From positions 1 to 25,438 of the forward strand of contig JBCCFW010000104.1 in assembly GCA_039029535.1 (NCBI GenBank): a DNA stretch of 25,438 nucleotides. Reading direction: 5' to 3'. How positions within the stretch are numbered: the first letter of the stretch is position 1; every line of letters starts with the position of its first letter. Position numbers and translations under genes: made by a program. Shown in pieces: positions 1-8,277 of the stretch. The DNA comes from JBCCFW01 sp039029535. Lineage in GTDB: Bacteria; Acidobacteriota; JBCCFW01. The notes under the pieces were generated by a model that ran no database searches, had not been told where the DNA came from, and saw nothing but the letters and a program-made list of their open reading frames with translations.

Positions 1-302
1 CCCCCCCCCCCGCCCCGCTCGCCCTCGCCCCCTCGTGCCCCGCTGGTCCGCACGCCGCTACCGCCCCTCCCGACTGGGACACCCCCGGCTGGCTGTCGTG
101 TCCAGGCCACCCAGCCATTGCCGATTTCCGATGTTGAGCATCGAAGCTCGTAGCTTTCGGCCGCAAGTCCCGGCGCCCGAAGGGTTGCGGCGGCGCGGGG
201 GCACCTGCTTCGTTCCCGCTCCTCACCGATGACACCGCATCGCCGTCGTCGCGGCGCCTCGCATCTGCCCCCGCGGCGCTCGCAACGCGACCACGCCGAC
301 CC
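1..302. other. No recognisable gene
   Basis: GC-rich stretch beginning with a run of C at the window edge. None of the frames gives a family I recognise, and short open frames here look like chance in high-GC DNA. Read in the frame of the next gene, this DNA does not encode the first helices that the downstream XRE-type regulator should have. Confidence 0.5.
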
Positions 303-1022
303 GTGACGCAGGCTCCTACGCATCGCGCGGAGGTCTTGCCCCGTCACGTCTCCTTCATCGAGACGGGTCGGTCGCGTCCGGGCCGGGGCGTCGTCCTCAA
401 GCTGGCCGAGTCGCTCGACGTGCCGCTGCGCGAGCGGAACGCCCTGCTCGAGGCCGCCGGGCTCGGAGCCGCCTTTGGCGAGCGACGGCTCGACGAGCGG
501 GAGATGGGTCCGTTCCGGCTCATCGTCGAGCGGATGCTCGCTCAGCACGAGCCCTACCCGGCCTTTGCCATGGACCGCCTCTGGCGTGCGGTGCTCCGCA
601 ACGAGGCCGCCGACCGCGTGTTCGGTGCGCTGGTCCCGCCCGACGTCGATCTCGTCGACGGATTGCTCGGACCCGGGCCCGTGCGTGAGGTCGTCGAGAA
701 CTACCCCGTCGTCGCCTGGACGATCCTGCGGCGCCTCCGGCGGGAGGTCGCGCAGGCGGGGCCTGACGAGGAGCTCGCGGAGCTGCTCGAGCGCGCCCAG
801 TCCCACCTGGCCGACGTGCCGGAGCCGGACGATGCGAGCGACGGCGAGGTCGTGGTCTGCCCGGTCTTCCGCTTTGGGGAGCACCGGGTGCGGACCGTGT
901 CGACGCTGGCGCGCTTCGGCTCGGCGCGGGACCTCACCCTCGACGAGCTGCGGGTCGAGCTGGTCTTCCCGGCTGACGAGGAGTCCGACGAGGTGCTGCG
1001 AGCGCTGGGGAGCAGCTCCTGA
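303..1022 (+). CDS. XRE/MmyB-type transcriptional regulator, N-terminally shortened
   Basis: This 239-residue protein matches the XRE regulators that carry a C-terminal MmyB-like ligand-binding domain. The hallmark of the recognition-helix end, RHVSFIETGRSRPGR, is at about residues 14-28. It is followed by LAESLDVPLRERNALLEAAG and then by the MmyB-type segment with AQHEPYPAFAMDRLW near residues 79-93. Family members normally have about 30 more residues ahead of this motif, holding helices 1 and 2 of the DNA-binding domain. Here the frame upstream of the GTG at 303 shows nothing similar. The product may therefore be a remnant, or may bind DNA poorly. The rest is intact and ends in TGA 33 bp before the convergent DUF547 gene. 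The family call is fairly firm. The start and functionality are uncertain, since GTG 303 is simply the first plausible start. Confidence 0.7.
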   Translation: MTQAPTHRAEVLPRHVSFIETGRSRPGRGVVLKLAESLDVPLRERNALLEAAGLGAAFGERRLDEREMGPFRLIVERMLAQHEPYPAFAMDRLWRAVLRNEAADRVFGALVPPDVDLVDGLLGPGPVREVVENYPVVAWTILRRLRREVAQAGPDEELAELLERAQSHLADVPEPDDASDGEVVVCPVFRFGEHRVRTVSTLARFGSARDLTLDELRVELVFPADEESDEVLRALGSSS

Positions 1023-1055
1023 GCTCTCGGACTCGGGAGCCGGAGCCGCCCGGGC

Positions 1056-1877
1056 TCACTGCGAGTTGATGGCCCAGTCCCAGTCGAGGAACTTCACCTG
1101 GGGCTGCCGACCGAGCTTCAACGCACGACCGAGCCGGTCGGAGTAGCGGCCCGCGTAGTCGACGGGGGAGTCGGCGACTTTCTCGAAGTCACCGCGGAAC
1201 CAGTCGTACACGGCGCTCAGGTGGACGGTGTTGTTGCGCGTGTCGTAGCGGAACCAGCGGTCCTGGGCGTGGACCTCGCGCATCTGCGTCTCGAGCTGCT
1301 GCTCGAGCGTGGCGGCGTGGTAGGCCTCGGGGCGGAGCGGGGGGCAGCCGAGGCTGGCGCAGTTGACCGCGAAGTGGATGCGCGGCTCGACGAACTCCTT
1401 GCGGATGATCTCGTGCTCGAGCTGGTTGAGGCTCACGGTCTTCCCGCCGAGCTTCCAGCGGACGTGGTCCCAGCGCTTGGCCTCGGGGATGTCCTTGATC
1501 GAGCGCAGCGGCCAGTTCTCGGCGATGAGCTGGAGGGTGAACGCGTTGTAGGCGTTCATGTAGAGGGCGAGCTTCTCGTCACGTCCCAGGCTGCCCACGT
1601 CGGCCTTCGCCAGCGACTTCACGTAGGCGTCCAGGTCGCCGCTGTTGCGCGCGAGACCGGCGTAGTCGACGAGACCACCGGCACCGACTCGGGCGGCGAG
1701 GACGCGGTCGAGCCGGGAGTGGTCGAAGCGGGGGCCGTCGGGCTTGGGAGAGTGAAGCTCGGCGGCCTGCACCGCCGGCGGGTAGAAGAGGACGCGGAGG
1801 AGCGTGCGTCCTCCGAGGAGGAGGGCCACGAGGGCGAGGCCGGTGGCGAGGAGGCTCCAGCGGGTGCGTGCGGTCAT
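1056..1877 (-). CDS. DUF547 domain-containing protein, membrane-anchored or exported
   Basis: This 273-residue protein is of the DUF547 family. The two family signatures are plain: YMNAYNAFTLQLI in the middle, and IHFAVNCASLGCPPL with its paired cysteines further on. The N-terminus (MTARTRWSLLATGLALVALLLGG) is a signal peptide or signal anchor, so the domain should lie outside the cytoplasmic membrane. The biochemical role of DUF547 is not established; bacterial members are often exported. I chose ATG 1877 because the signal sequence starts there. A longer frame reaches 1985, but its extra 36 residues have no hydrophobic or conserved character. The gene converges with the regulator at 303-1022. 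Its upstream region (1878-2394) is shared with the divergent esterase gene and is full of inverted repeats. Confidence 0.85.
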   Translation of the reverse strand: MTARTRWSLLATGLALVALLLGGRTLLRVLFYPPAVQAAELHSPKPDGPRFDHSRLDRVLAARVGAGGLVDYAGLARNSGDLDAYVKSLAKADVGSLGRDEKLALYMNAYNAFTLQLIAENWPLRSIKDIPEAKRWDHVRWKLGGKTVSLNQLEHEIIRKEFVEPRIHFAVNCASLGCPPLRPEAYHAATLEQQLETQMREVHAQDRWFRYDTRNNTVHLSAVYDWFRGDFEKVADSPVDYAGRYSDRLGRALKLGRQPQVKFLDWDWAINSQ

Positions 1878-2110
1878 GTCCGTGTCATCCCTTGGGTTGC
1901 GCCGATCGAGACCGAGCATGCCTTGCCAGCGAGAGGACGCCAACGCAGGCCCGGTCTCCTGAGAGACGCTCGGCGCGGGGGCCATGTTCAGGCCCCGGAG
2001 GGGCCTTGTCTGAGACGGCCAGGCGCTGGCCGGAGCGTCGGCCTGGGCGGCGTCTCATTCTTGGATGCTTCCGGGCGTGAGATCGGTACGGCCGGGTCGT
2101 ACTGACTAGG

Positions 2111-2178
2111 GAACCCGCCGGTGGGCGCACTCAAGTCGTGCGATTCCCGCGCTCCCCAAGCCACCCATCGGCGGGTTC
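2111..2178. repeat. Long inverted repeat: 15-bp stem with nested 5-bp hairpin
   Basis: The left arm 2111-2125 pairs with the right arm 2164-2178 over 15 positions with a single G-T pair. Directly inside it, CGCAC (2126-2130) pairs with GTGCG (2138-2142) around a 7-base loop, so the two helices could stack. The remaining 21 bases of the loop are unpaired. It is the strongest structure in the intergenic region and has no matching tRNA, riboswitch or attC organisation that I can recognise. Confidence 0.55.
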
Positions 2179-2258
2179 AATTCCACTCGTTCCGTGTCAG
2201 GGCAGCAGGGGAGCAGCGGAACGGTCCGAGAGGGGTCCTTCGGGGCCCGTGCGGGGCT

Positions 2259-2292
2259 CGGGCTCCCGTCGCCAGCTCGCGGCGGGAGCCCG
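2259..2292. repeat. Perfect 10-bp inverted repeat
   Basis: CGGGCTCCCG at 2259-2268 is complemented exactly by CGGGAGCCCG at 2283-2292 around a 14-base loop. A further G-C pair can form after one mismatch. It lies just downstream of a TTCG-capped hairpin (2233-2248) and about 100 bp before the esterase start. It is not followed by a T-run, so it is not a typical intrinsic terminator. Confidence 0.5.
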
Positions 2293-2394
2293 GAGATTCA
2301 ACCTGCGAGGCGTGGGAGAGCGTCGTACGCTCCGTGGCGTGGGCTGCCCCTCGGCCGACCCGGGTCGGGGCACCGCTCACCTGCGGAGGCCGTC

Positions 2395-3903
2395 ATGGCA
2401 GTTGGGTGCCACCGGCTCGGGCTGACGCTCGGGGCTGGCTGCCTGCTCACGCTCGCGTCGTCGGTCGATGCGACCGGCCTCGTGCTTCACGAGTCGTCCG
2501 ACCCGGCGCGCGTGCTCGACCCGGGGAGCGTCGTCGGCCTGGTGACGACGAGCCCGCACCGACATCGACCCGCCGACGCGACTCTCTCGTTCTACCGGAT
2601 CGAGGACGGTTGGGGGGAGCCGGAGCTCCTCTTCGTCGAACGTGCTCCTGGTGATGACGAGATCGTCTTCCGCTTCGAGGCCCCGGCGGACGGCTTCACC
2701 TACCTCGACCAGAGCCCGGCGACCTGCCCCTTCGACGAGACGGCCTGCGAGCTGCTCTGGCCTCCCGCCGAACGCGGTGAGCTCACGACCTTCCGGAGCG
2801 TCGAGCGATTCCGCGGCTGTGCCTTCGAGCGCAGCTTTCACGTCTACGTGCCGAGTCGAGTCACGGAACCGGTGCCTCTGGTCGTCTACCTGCACGGGGG
2901 CACGGGCTCGGCCCTGGGGTTGCTGCCCCTGCAGCTCGACGAGCTCGCCGACGGCCGCGTGACGGGCTGGCGCCGCAACACGGAGGACTGTCGTTGGGAG
3001 CCAGGCGAGGGTTTCCGGTCCGTCGCAGACGGAACCGAGTGCCGACCGCCCTTCCTCCCGATCGTGGGGACGCAGCCCTTCATCCTCGTGCTCCCGGATG
3101 GCGTGCTCGATCCCGACTCCGACAGCGATCGACACTGGGAGGACGGACGCGTGGAGTCACCGGGATGGTCGACGGTCGAGCAGCAGCGCGACGACGTCGG
3201 CTTCCTCGATCACGTGCTCGAGACCTTGTTCCTCCACGAGGGCGAACGTGTCGATGCCGAGCGGACCTACCTCGCCGGCGCGAGCAACGGTGGGATGATG
3301 ACGCAGCGAGCCGCCTGCGCGGCGGTGGCCGGCACGCAGCCGCATCTCGCGCGTCTGGCGGCCGTGGCCGTCGGCGTGGCGACCCTGCCCGAGGCGCTCT
3401 GGCTGGGCAGCGACGGACGCGAGCGCTGCGACCTCGTCGGCTCGCTCGAGCTGCCGGTGCAGTTCATCACCGGACGCGGCATCGACACGCCCGACTGCGT
3501 GAGCTTCCCCTGTGCGTCCCCGATCGTCGATGGCGACGGTCGCATCCCCTACGGCGAGAGCGGTGGGGTGCATTCGGTCTACTCGCCCGACCTCGGTCGC
3601 GTGCTCAACGGGCCGGACACGCACGCGCACTGGCTCGCCTACCTCGAACGCGTGAGTGGCGGTGCGGGGGACGAGCTCGTCGAGTCGGTGGGCCACTTCA
3701 CCGAGCTGCGACGTCACACCTGGCCGGTCGCGAGCGCGACCTTCGAGGTCTGGCTCACCGACGGTGGTGACCACGGTCTGGCGGGGACGCGGCTCGACTT
3801 CCTGCCCTGGGCCCAGCAGTGGCACTTCCTCGCGCAGTTCCGACGAGCGGCGGATGGGGTGTTGCGGCGCGAGGAGGTCGAGGTGATCGCCGGCGAGTTC
3901 TGA
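2395..3903 (+). CDS. Secreted alpha/beta-hydrolase, PHB depolymerase/feruloyl esterase-like (LpqC family)
   Basis: This 502-residue protein has a signal peptide (residues 1 to about 26). The core is an alpha/beta hydrolase of the polyhydroxybutyrate depolymerase/esterase type (COG3509-like). The oxyanion-loop strand VVYLHGGTGSALG is followed by FILVLPDGV, and the nucleophile elbow GASNGGMM has its serine near residue 297. A late histidine in GGDHGL (near residue 460) is a good candidate for the catalytic base. It is predicted to hydrolyse ester bonds of a polymer or plant-type ester outside the cytoplasm; the substrate cannot be read from sequence. The start at ATG 2395 is supported by GGAGG at 2385-2389, five bases upstream, and by the signal peptide. 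It has several cysteines, compatible with periplasmic disulfides. It ends 39 bp from the convergent gene at 3943-4788. Confidence 0.8.
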   Translation: MAVGCHRLGLTLGAGCLLTLASSVDATGLVLHESSDPARVLDPGSVVGLVTTSPHRHRPADATLSFYRIEDGWGEPELLFVERAPGDDEIVFRFEAPADGFTYLDQSPATCPFDETACELLWPPAERGELTTFRSVERFRGCAFERSFHVYVPSRVTEPVPLVVYLHGGTGSALGLLPLQLDELADGRVTGWRRNTEDCRWEPGEGFRSVADGTECRPPFLPIVGTQPFILVLPDGVLDPDSDSDRHWEDGRVESPGWSTVEQQRDDVGFLDHVLETLFLHEGERVDAERTYLAGASNGGMMTQRAACAAVAGTQPHLARLAAVAVGVATLPEALWLGSDGRERCDLVGSLELPVQFITGRGIDTPDCVSFPCASPIVDGDGRIPYGESGGVHSVYSPDLGRVLNGPDTHAHWLAYLERVSGGAGDELVESVGHFTELRRHTWPVASATFEVWLTDGGDHGLAGTRLDFLPWAQQWHFLAQFRRAADGVLRREEVEVIAGEF

Positions 3904-3942
3904 GGAGGCGCCCGGGGGACACTGAGCTACGAGTGACGGCGC

Positions 3943-4788
3943 TCATCGCTGCTCAGCGCCGAAGGGTTCCGTGAGTAGCTCTGAGCGGACTTCCGAGACT
4001 TCACCGCTCCGTCCGAGGAACCAGGTCTTCTTGGCGACTCGACCGTGGGCCCGGAGGAAGAAGCGGACCTCCCAGCCGTCGTCCGTCTCGGTGAACCGCG
4101 GAGGACGGACCTGTCGAAGCAGGGGGCGATGGCGCCGGTACCAGCGTGGCCAGGCCTGGTCGGCGGCTTGCGCGGCGAAGGGTGCCCGCCGCTTGTAGCC
4201 ATCGCGTAGGGCCTCTCGGAGGACGCTTCGATGTTCGACGACTGGGTCGAGACCTTCATCGTCGCTCATGCTCATGAGAAGCCTGAGAGCCTCCCAGGGC
4301 TCCGTCGGTCCAGACCAGTCGAGTCCGGTGCGTCTGGCTCTTGCGGAGAGCCACTCGAGAAATCGGTCGGTCTCGACGGGATCGAACAGCGCTTGCAGAA
4401 CTCGAACTTCGCCTGTCGAGCGATCCGCCGCCAGGAAGAGCTCGTCGGACCGACCACCCATGAGGACCTTGACGTCGGCGATGCCATCGGGGCCGCGAGG
4501 GGCATCCGCCAGGCTCCACTCTCGTTCGCGGGCCGAGTGCAGCTGGAGCTGGCCTCCGAGCCAGGTCGACTCGAGCTCGGCCTCGAGGTCCGGTCGACGC
4601 CGGACCTCGACTTGCCAGGGGGCGAGCCTCAGCGTGCTCGTGGCGAGCTCCAGCAGCCGCTGGTCGACTGGCGGCACCGGCGTCTCGAGCGAGGCGCCGG
4701 TAGCCGAAGAGACCGGGCTCGGGACCGACAGCGAGGCGAACGTCACCAGAGCGAGCTCGCCAATCCAGCTCGACATCACGAGTGGCAT
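3943..4788 (-). CDS. Exported protein of unknown function, last gene of the sigma/kinase operon
   Basis: This 281-residue protein belongs to no family I recognise. It begins with a hydrophobic segment (MPLVMSSWIGELALVTFASL) ending in small residues, consistent with Sec export. The rest is mixed alpha/beta with many Arg, Glu and Trp and no cysteine lipobox. The middle part mentions nothing enzymatic; the C-terminal part alternates strands (GWEVRFFLRAHGRVAKKTWFLG) and could be a beta-rich binding module. I chose ATG 4788 because GAGGAG lies a few bases upstream and the signal sequence follows. It starts 69 bp after the kinase stop, on the same strand and with no gene between, so it is probably co-transcribed with the sigma factor and kinase. 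It may therefore be a sensor, target or effector of that pathway (inference). Confidence 0.7.
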   Translation of the reverse strand: MPLVMSSWIGELALVTFASLSVPSPVSSATGASLETPVPPVDQRLLELATSTLRLAPWQVEVRRRPDLEAELESTWLGGQLQLHSAREREWSLADAPRGPDGIADVKVLMGGRSDELFLAADRSTGEVRVLQALFDPVETDRFLEWLSARARRTGLDWSGPTEPWEALRLLMSMSDDEGLDPVVEHRSVLREALRDGYKRRAPFAAQAADQAWPRWYRRHRPLLRQVRPPRFTETDDGWEVRFFLRAHGRVAKKTWFLGRSGEVSEVRSELLTEPFGAEQR

Positions 4789-4857
4789 CTTCACTCCTCG
4801 TTGCCATGGTTCTTGCGATCGGTGGGGGGGAGGCGGCACGCAGCTCGCGAGCGCTGG

Positions 4858-7800
4858 TCAGTCAGACTCATCGCTCACCTGCAACACCACGTCCAGCGCC
4901 GCTCGACGCTCTCGTTCGGTGAGGCCCCCTGAGCGTTCCCGGACCGCGGCCGACACGGCGCCCGCATCACCGAGCTCGCCGAACAGGGCCTCGACGATCG
5001 GTCGCCACGTCGCCAGGTGCCGTCGGCGCTCCTCGCGTGCCAGCCAGCGCTCGCTCAGGGGCGAGGAGCTCCAGCTCCGCAGGGTCGAGTCGCCGGAGCT
5101 GCTCACGAGCTGGGCTCCGTCGGGGCTCCATGCGAGCTCCCAGACGTACGAGTCATGGCCACGAAGCTCGAGGTAGGGCTCCAGAGTCGGCGCATCCCAG
5201 ATCCTCACGACACCATCACCTCCACCCGACGCGAGCAGGCGGCCGTCCGGGCTGAACGCCAGGGCGAAGACGCTTCGACCATGCGCTTCCTCCAGGATGC
5301 GCATCGTCCAACTCGGTGCTCGCAAGATGACGAGGTCACGTTCGATGCCGACGGCCAAGTGGGAGCCGTCGGGGCTCCAGGCCAGACCGCCTCCTGGCTC
5401 GCCTCCCGTCCGCTGCGGCTGGTGGTACGCGAGCCGTCCGTCCGACGTGGCTCGGATCTCGACGCTGCCGTTGCCGAGCACGCGGGCCCGCCACGCACCA
5501 CCGGGACTCGGGAGCCAGCCCGCGAAGAGGGGAGTCCGCGGGCGGAGCTCCTCCAGCGTGTCGGGATCGAGAGCGGACGCTCGTGACTCACCCTTCGAGC
5601 CGGGAAGGTTGGCGTGGACCTCCCGCGAGTCCGAGCTCCAGCGAGCGTCCCGTCCCGGTCGGCTGGCCAGTCGTCGGCCGGTCAGGGTGTCGAAGAGCAG
5701 CAGCGTGTCCTGCTCTCCCAGGTCGTCGTTCGTCGCCACGAGTCGACGGCCGTCGGGGCTCACCGCGAGCCCGGAGATCCTCTTGGGGGTCGGCAGTGTC
5801 GCGATGAGCTGCCCTGTCTCGGAGTCCCACGCACGCACGGTCTGGTCCCAGCCTCCCGAGTAGAGACGGGCGCCGTCGGGACTGAACACCACCGGGTACA
5901 CGTAGCTCTCGTGTCCCCGCAGCACGGCCAGGTCGTCTTTCGTTGCCACGTTCCAGAGACGGATCGCCGTGGAGTCGGCCGTCGCGAGCAGGTGACCATC
6001 GGCGCTGAAGACGCCGCAGTCGACGTCACCGACGCTCCCCGGCAAGACGGCAACCTCACTCCGCGTCGGCAGGTCCCAGAGTCGGACGAGGCCCTGCCGT
6101 CCCAGGACCGCGAGGAGCGATGGATCCGGACCGACGACGAGATGCTCCAACCGCGTGGGCGCCAGCCGGTGCTTCTCGAGCAAGCCCCCGCGCGGATCCC
6201 AGAGTCTCAGGTGACCATTCCAGGACACGGTCGCCAAGCGTTCGCCGTCACCCACGAAGCGTGCGTGTCCCACGTCGTCCGTGGTGTCGCGGAGCTGGGC
6301 GACACGCCGGCCAGTCGCGACGTCGAGCACCCTCATCTCGGTGGGATCCCGCGCGCCGACCAGCAGCTCGCCGTCGGGACTGAGCTCGGCCTCGAAGAAC
6401 GTCACGATCGGGACCTCGAGCTCGGCGATCACTTCGCCCGAGGAGAGTTCGCAGGTGAGGTCTGCTCGCTGGTGCGTGTTGCCGTCGGTCGTGCCGAGGA
6501 CCGCCAGGTCTTCGCGGAGGGCGAGGACTTCTCGTCGGGTTGCCACGTCACCGCAGGCCCGATCGCGTCCGAGCACGACGCCGGTGTTGAGCTCGCGGTA
6601 CTCCAGCTCGGTCTCGCCGCTCCGGAAGATCGCATGACGACGCGCGAGCTCGAGGTCCTCGCCTCGAACGCGCACCGGGCGCTCGGGCGAGAGCACGGAC
6701 GACTGCAGGAGGGCGCCCGACTCCACGTCGCGGACGAGCAGCATGCGCGGATCGTCAGGCTCACCCGAGCCATGAACCACGCGGAGGGTCGTCGCCTCCG
6801 GACCGAACGACAGCTCGTGGACCTTGCCTTCCGGCTTCGGAAGGACGCGCAGGCTCGGGTCGAGCTGCGACTCGAGCACGTGCCACTCCCATCCCCGCAG
6901 CTGCGTCGGAGCGTCGTCGAGGTGTCTTCCCGCGATGGGGTCGCCCTCGCGGAGGGCGGACTGGGCCGCAGCGAGACTCATCCGATAGGTGACGCGCGTC
7001 GCCTCGGTCTCTCGCTCCGCCGCGCGAAGGGCGAACTGCAGGCTCACGACGACGCCTGCCGCGAGCGCCGCGATGATCCCCACCACGCCGACGACGGTGG
7101 CCTTGTTCCGACGAGCGAACTTCTTCATTCGATAGGCTGCGCTCGGAGGTCGCGCGCTGATGGGCTCGTCCCGGAGCAGGCGGCGGAGGTCGTCGGCGAG
7201 GCGCCCCGCCGACGGATAGCGTCGCTCGCGCTGCTTCTCGAGGGCCTTCCCGACGATCGTCTCGAGGTCGGCCTGCCATGCCGAGGGCTGCTGACCGAGA
7301 CTCGAGGGCTCCTCGTCGCAGATGACCCGAGCGGCTTCCGGAAGGGCGAGGCCCTCCAGCGAGTAGGGGCGGCGTTCCGACAGCAGCTCGTGGGCGATCA
7401 CGCCCAGCGAGTAGACATCCGAACGCGGATCGATCTCCTGGGCACGTCCCGCCACCTGCTCGGGGCTCATGTAAGCGAGGGTCCCGAGCACGACGCCGGT
7501 GCGGGTCTGCAACACGTGTTCTCGACCGGGCTCGGTCAGTCTTGCCACGCCGAAGTCGAGGACCTTCGGCTGACCGTTGGTGTCGACCATGATGTTGGCC
7601 GGCTTGAGGTCGCGGTGAACCACGCCGCGCGCATGGGCGTGCTCGACCGCATCACAGACTTCGACGATGAGCTCGAGTCGCTGCCTCGTGTCGAGCGATG
7701 CTTCGCGCGCGTGCTCATCGAGACGTCGTCCAGCGACCAGCTCCATCGCGAACCAGGGCCGAGGTCGATCGCCGAGCTCGCCTGGTCGGGTGCGCCCGGC

Positions 7801-8277
7801 CTCGAAGATCGAGGCGATCCCAGGGTGTTCCAGTCGGCCGAGGAGCTGCACCTCCCGCTCGAAGCGCCGTTCGAGTGACCGAGTGTCGAGGCCGAGCTCC
7901 AGGACCTTCAGGGCGACCACCCGATGCGGATGCTCCTGCTGCGCCCGGTAGACCCTCGCCATGCCCCCTCGTCCAAGCAGGGAGAGGATGCGGTGACCAC
8001 CGATTCGTTCGGGAAGAGTCGGCTCGTCGTCGTGCCGTGCCTCGTCCGAGCGCGTGAGGGCGGCGGCCATGTCGAGGCCCGGCTGGGCGCGGTCGAGGAT
8101 CCCCTCGGCTCCGCGATCGTGCTCGAGCAGGCTCTCCACCTCAGCTCGCAGCGACGGGTCGTCGCCACAGCTTCGTTCGAGCCAGTCGGCAAGCTCGTCG
8201 GCGGGCTGGTCGCGGGCCTCCAGGAACAGCTCCTGGACCCGTGCGTGTCGGAGCCGCTCGGAGGGCTTTCGGGTCAC
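4858..8277 (-). CDS. Membrane Ser/Thr protein kinase with C-terminal WD40 beta-propellers
   Basis: This 1139-residue protein is a Hanks-type kinase. An N-terminal segment (residues 1-90) resembles the helical lead-in common in planctomycete kinases. The kinase domain spans about 94-370 with the Gly-rich loop GRGGMARVY (102-110), VALK lysine 124, HRDLKPAN with catalytic Asp 223, DFG at 241-243 and GTLAYMSPEQ (265-274). All core catalytic residues are present. One transmembrane helix at about 394-416 is followed by a long region of WD40 repeats (about 450-1090) with repeated FSPDG and LRLWD/VRIWD motifs, presumably extracytoplasmic and used for protein binding. The start is GTG 8277. It shares GTGA (8274-8277) with the sigma-factor stop, indicating translational coupling. 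The kinase may control the partner sigma factor by phosphorylation (inference from such pairs). Confidence 0.9.
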   Translation of the reverse strand: MTRKPSERLRHARVQELFLEARDQPADELADWLERSCGDDPSLRAEVESLLEHDRGAEGILDRAQPGLDMAAALTRSDEARHDDEPTLPERIGGHRILSLLGRGGMARVYRAQQEHPHRVVALKVLELGLDTRSLERRFEREVQLLGRLEHPGIASIFEAGRTRPGELGDRPRPWFAMELVAGRRLDEHAREASLDTRQRLELIVEVCDAVEHAHARGVVHRDLKPANIMVDTNGQPKVLDFGVARLTEPGREHVLQTRTGVVLGTLAYMSPEQVAGRAQEIDPRSDVYSLGVIAHELLSERRPYSLEGLALPEAARVICDEEPSSLGQQPSAWQADLETIVGKALEKQRERRYPSAGRLADDLRRLLRDEPISARPPSAAYRMKKFARRNKATVVGVVGIIAALAAGVVVSLQFALRAAERETEATRVTYRMSLAAAQSALREGDPIAGRHLDDAPTQLRGWEWHVLESQLDPSLRVLPKPEGKVHELSFGPEATTLRVVHGSGEPDDPRMLLVRDVESGALLQSSVLSPERPVRVRGEDLELARRHAIFRSGETELEYRELNTGVVLGRDRACGDVATRREVLALREDLAVLGTTDGNTHQRADLTCELSSGEVIAELEVPIVTFFEAELSPDGELLVGARDPTEMRVLDVATGRRVAQLRDTTDDVGHARFVGDGERLATVSWNGHLRLWDPRGGLLEKHRLAPTRLEHLVVGPDPSLLAVLGRQGLVRLWDLPTRSEVAVLPGSVGDVDCGVFSADGHLLATADSTAIRLWNVATKDDLAVLRGHESYVYPVVFSPDGARLYSGGWDQTVRAWDSETGQLIATLPTPKRISGLAVSPDGRRLVATNDDLGEQDTLLLFDTLTGRRLASRPGRDARWSSDSREVHANLPGSKGESRASALDPDTLEELRPRTPLFAGWLPSPGGAWRARVLGNGSVEIRATSDGRLAYHQPQRTGGEPGGGLAWSPDGSHLAVGIERDLVILRAPSWTMRILEEAHGRSVFALAFSPDGRLLASGGGDGVVRIWDAPTLEPYLELRGHDSYVWELAWSPDGAQLVSSSGDSTLRSWSSSPLSERWLAREERRRHLATWRPIVEALFGELGDAGAVSAAVRERSGGLTERERRAALDVVLQVSDESD

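Larger units (their letters stand above)
1878..2394. other. Divergent intergenic region rich in strong inverted repeats
   Basis: This 517-bp region between the DUF547 gene (minus) and the esterase gene (plus) contains no convincing gene. It holds a run of stems. 1990-1996 pairs with 2000-2006 (7 bp, loop GGA). 2016-2022 pairs with 2026-2032 (7 bp, loop GCG). 2111-2125 pairs with 2164-2178 (15 bp with one G-T pair) and encloses 2126-2130/2138-2142. 2188-2193 pairs with 2218-2223 (6 bp). 2233-2238 pairs with 2243-2248 (TTCG loop). 2259-2268 pairs with 2283-2292 (10 bp, perfect). A perfect 14-bp palindrome lies at 2355-2368. The density suggests a structured leader or regulatory RNA, but high GC makes short stems common by chance. 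Confidence 0.5.

Noticed and set aside
1221..2105. 294-codon open frame opposite the DUF547 gene
   Set aside because: Val/Glu/Leu-rich shadow of the DUF547 gene without any family signature.
2111..2178. Integron attC site or riboswitch
   Set aside because: The ends do not match the attC core consensus in either orientation, there is no integrase or cassette, and no known riboswitch core was recognised.
2170..2190. tRNA T-loop-like GGGTTCAATTCC
   Set aside because: Only two pairs of the T-stem form, and no acceptor, D or anticodon arms line up upstream.
2188..2223. SRP RNA-like motif: GTCAGG ten bases before AGCAGC, enclosed by a 6-bp CGTTCC/GGAACG stem
   Set aside because: The spacing matches the SRP RNA domain IV, but the ten bases between do not form the required apical helix with a GGAA-type tetraloop, so it is probably coincidence.
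5614..7878. 754-codon open frame on the plus strand, antisense to the kinase gene
   Set aside because: It is a high-GC shadow of the kinase gene; the translation has no domain or plausible start.
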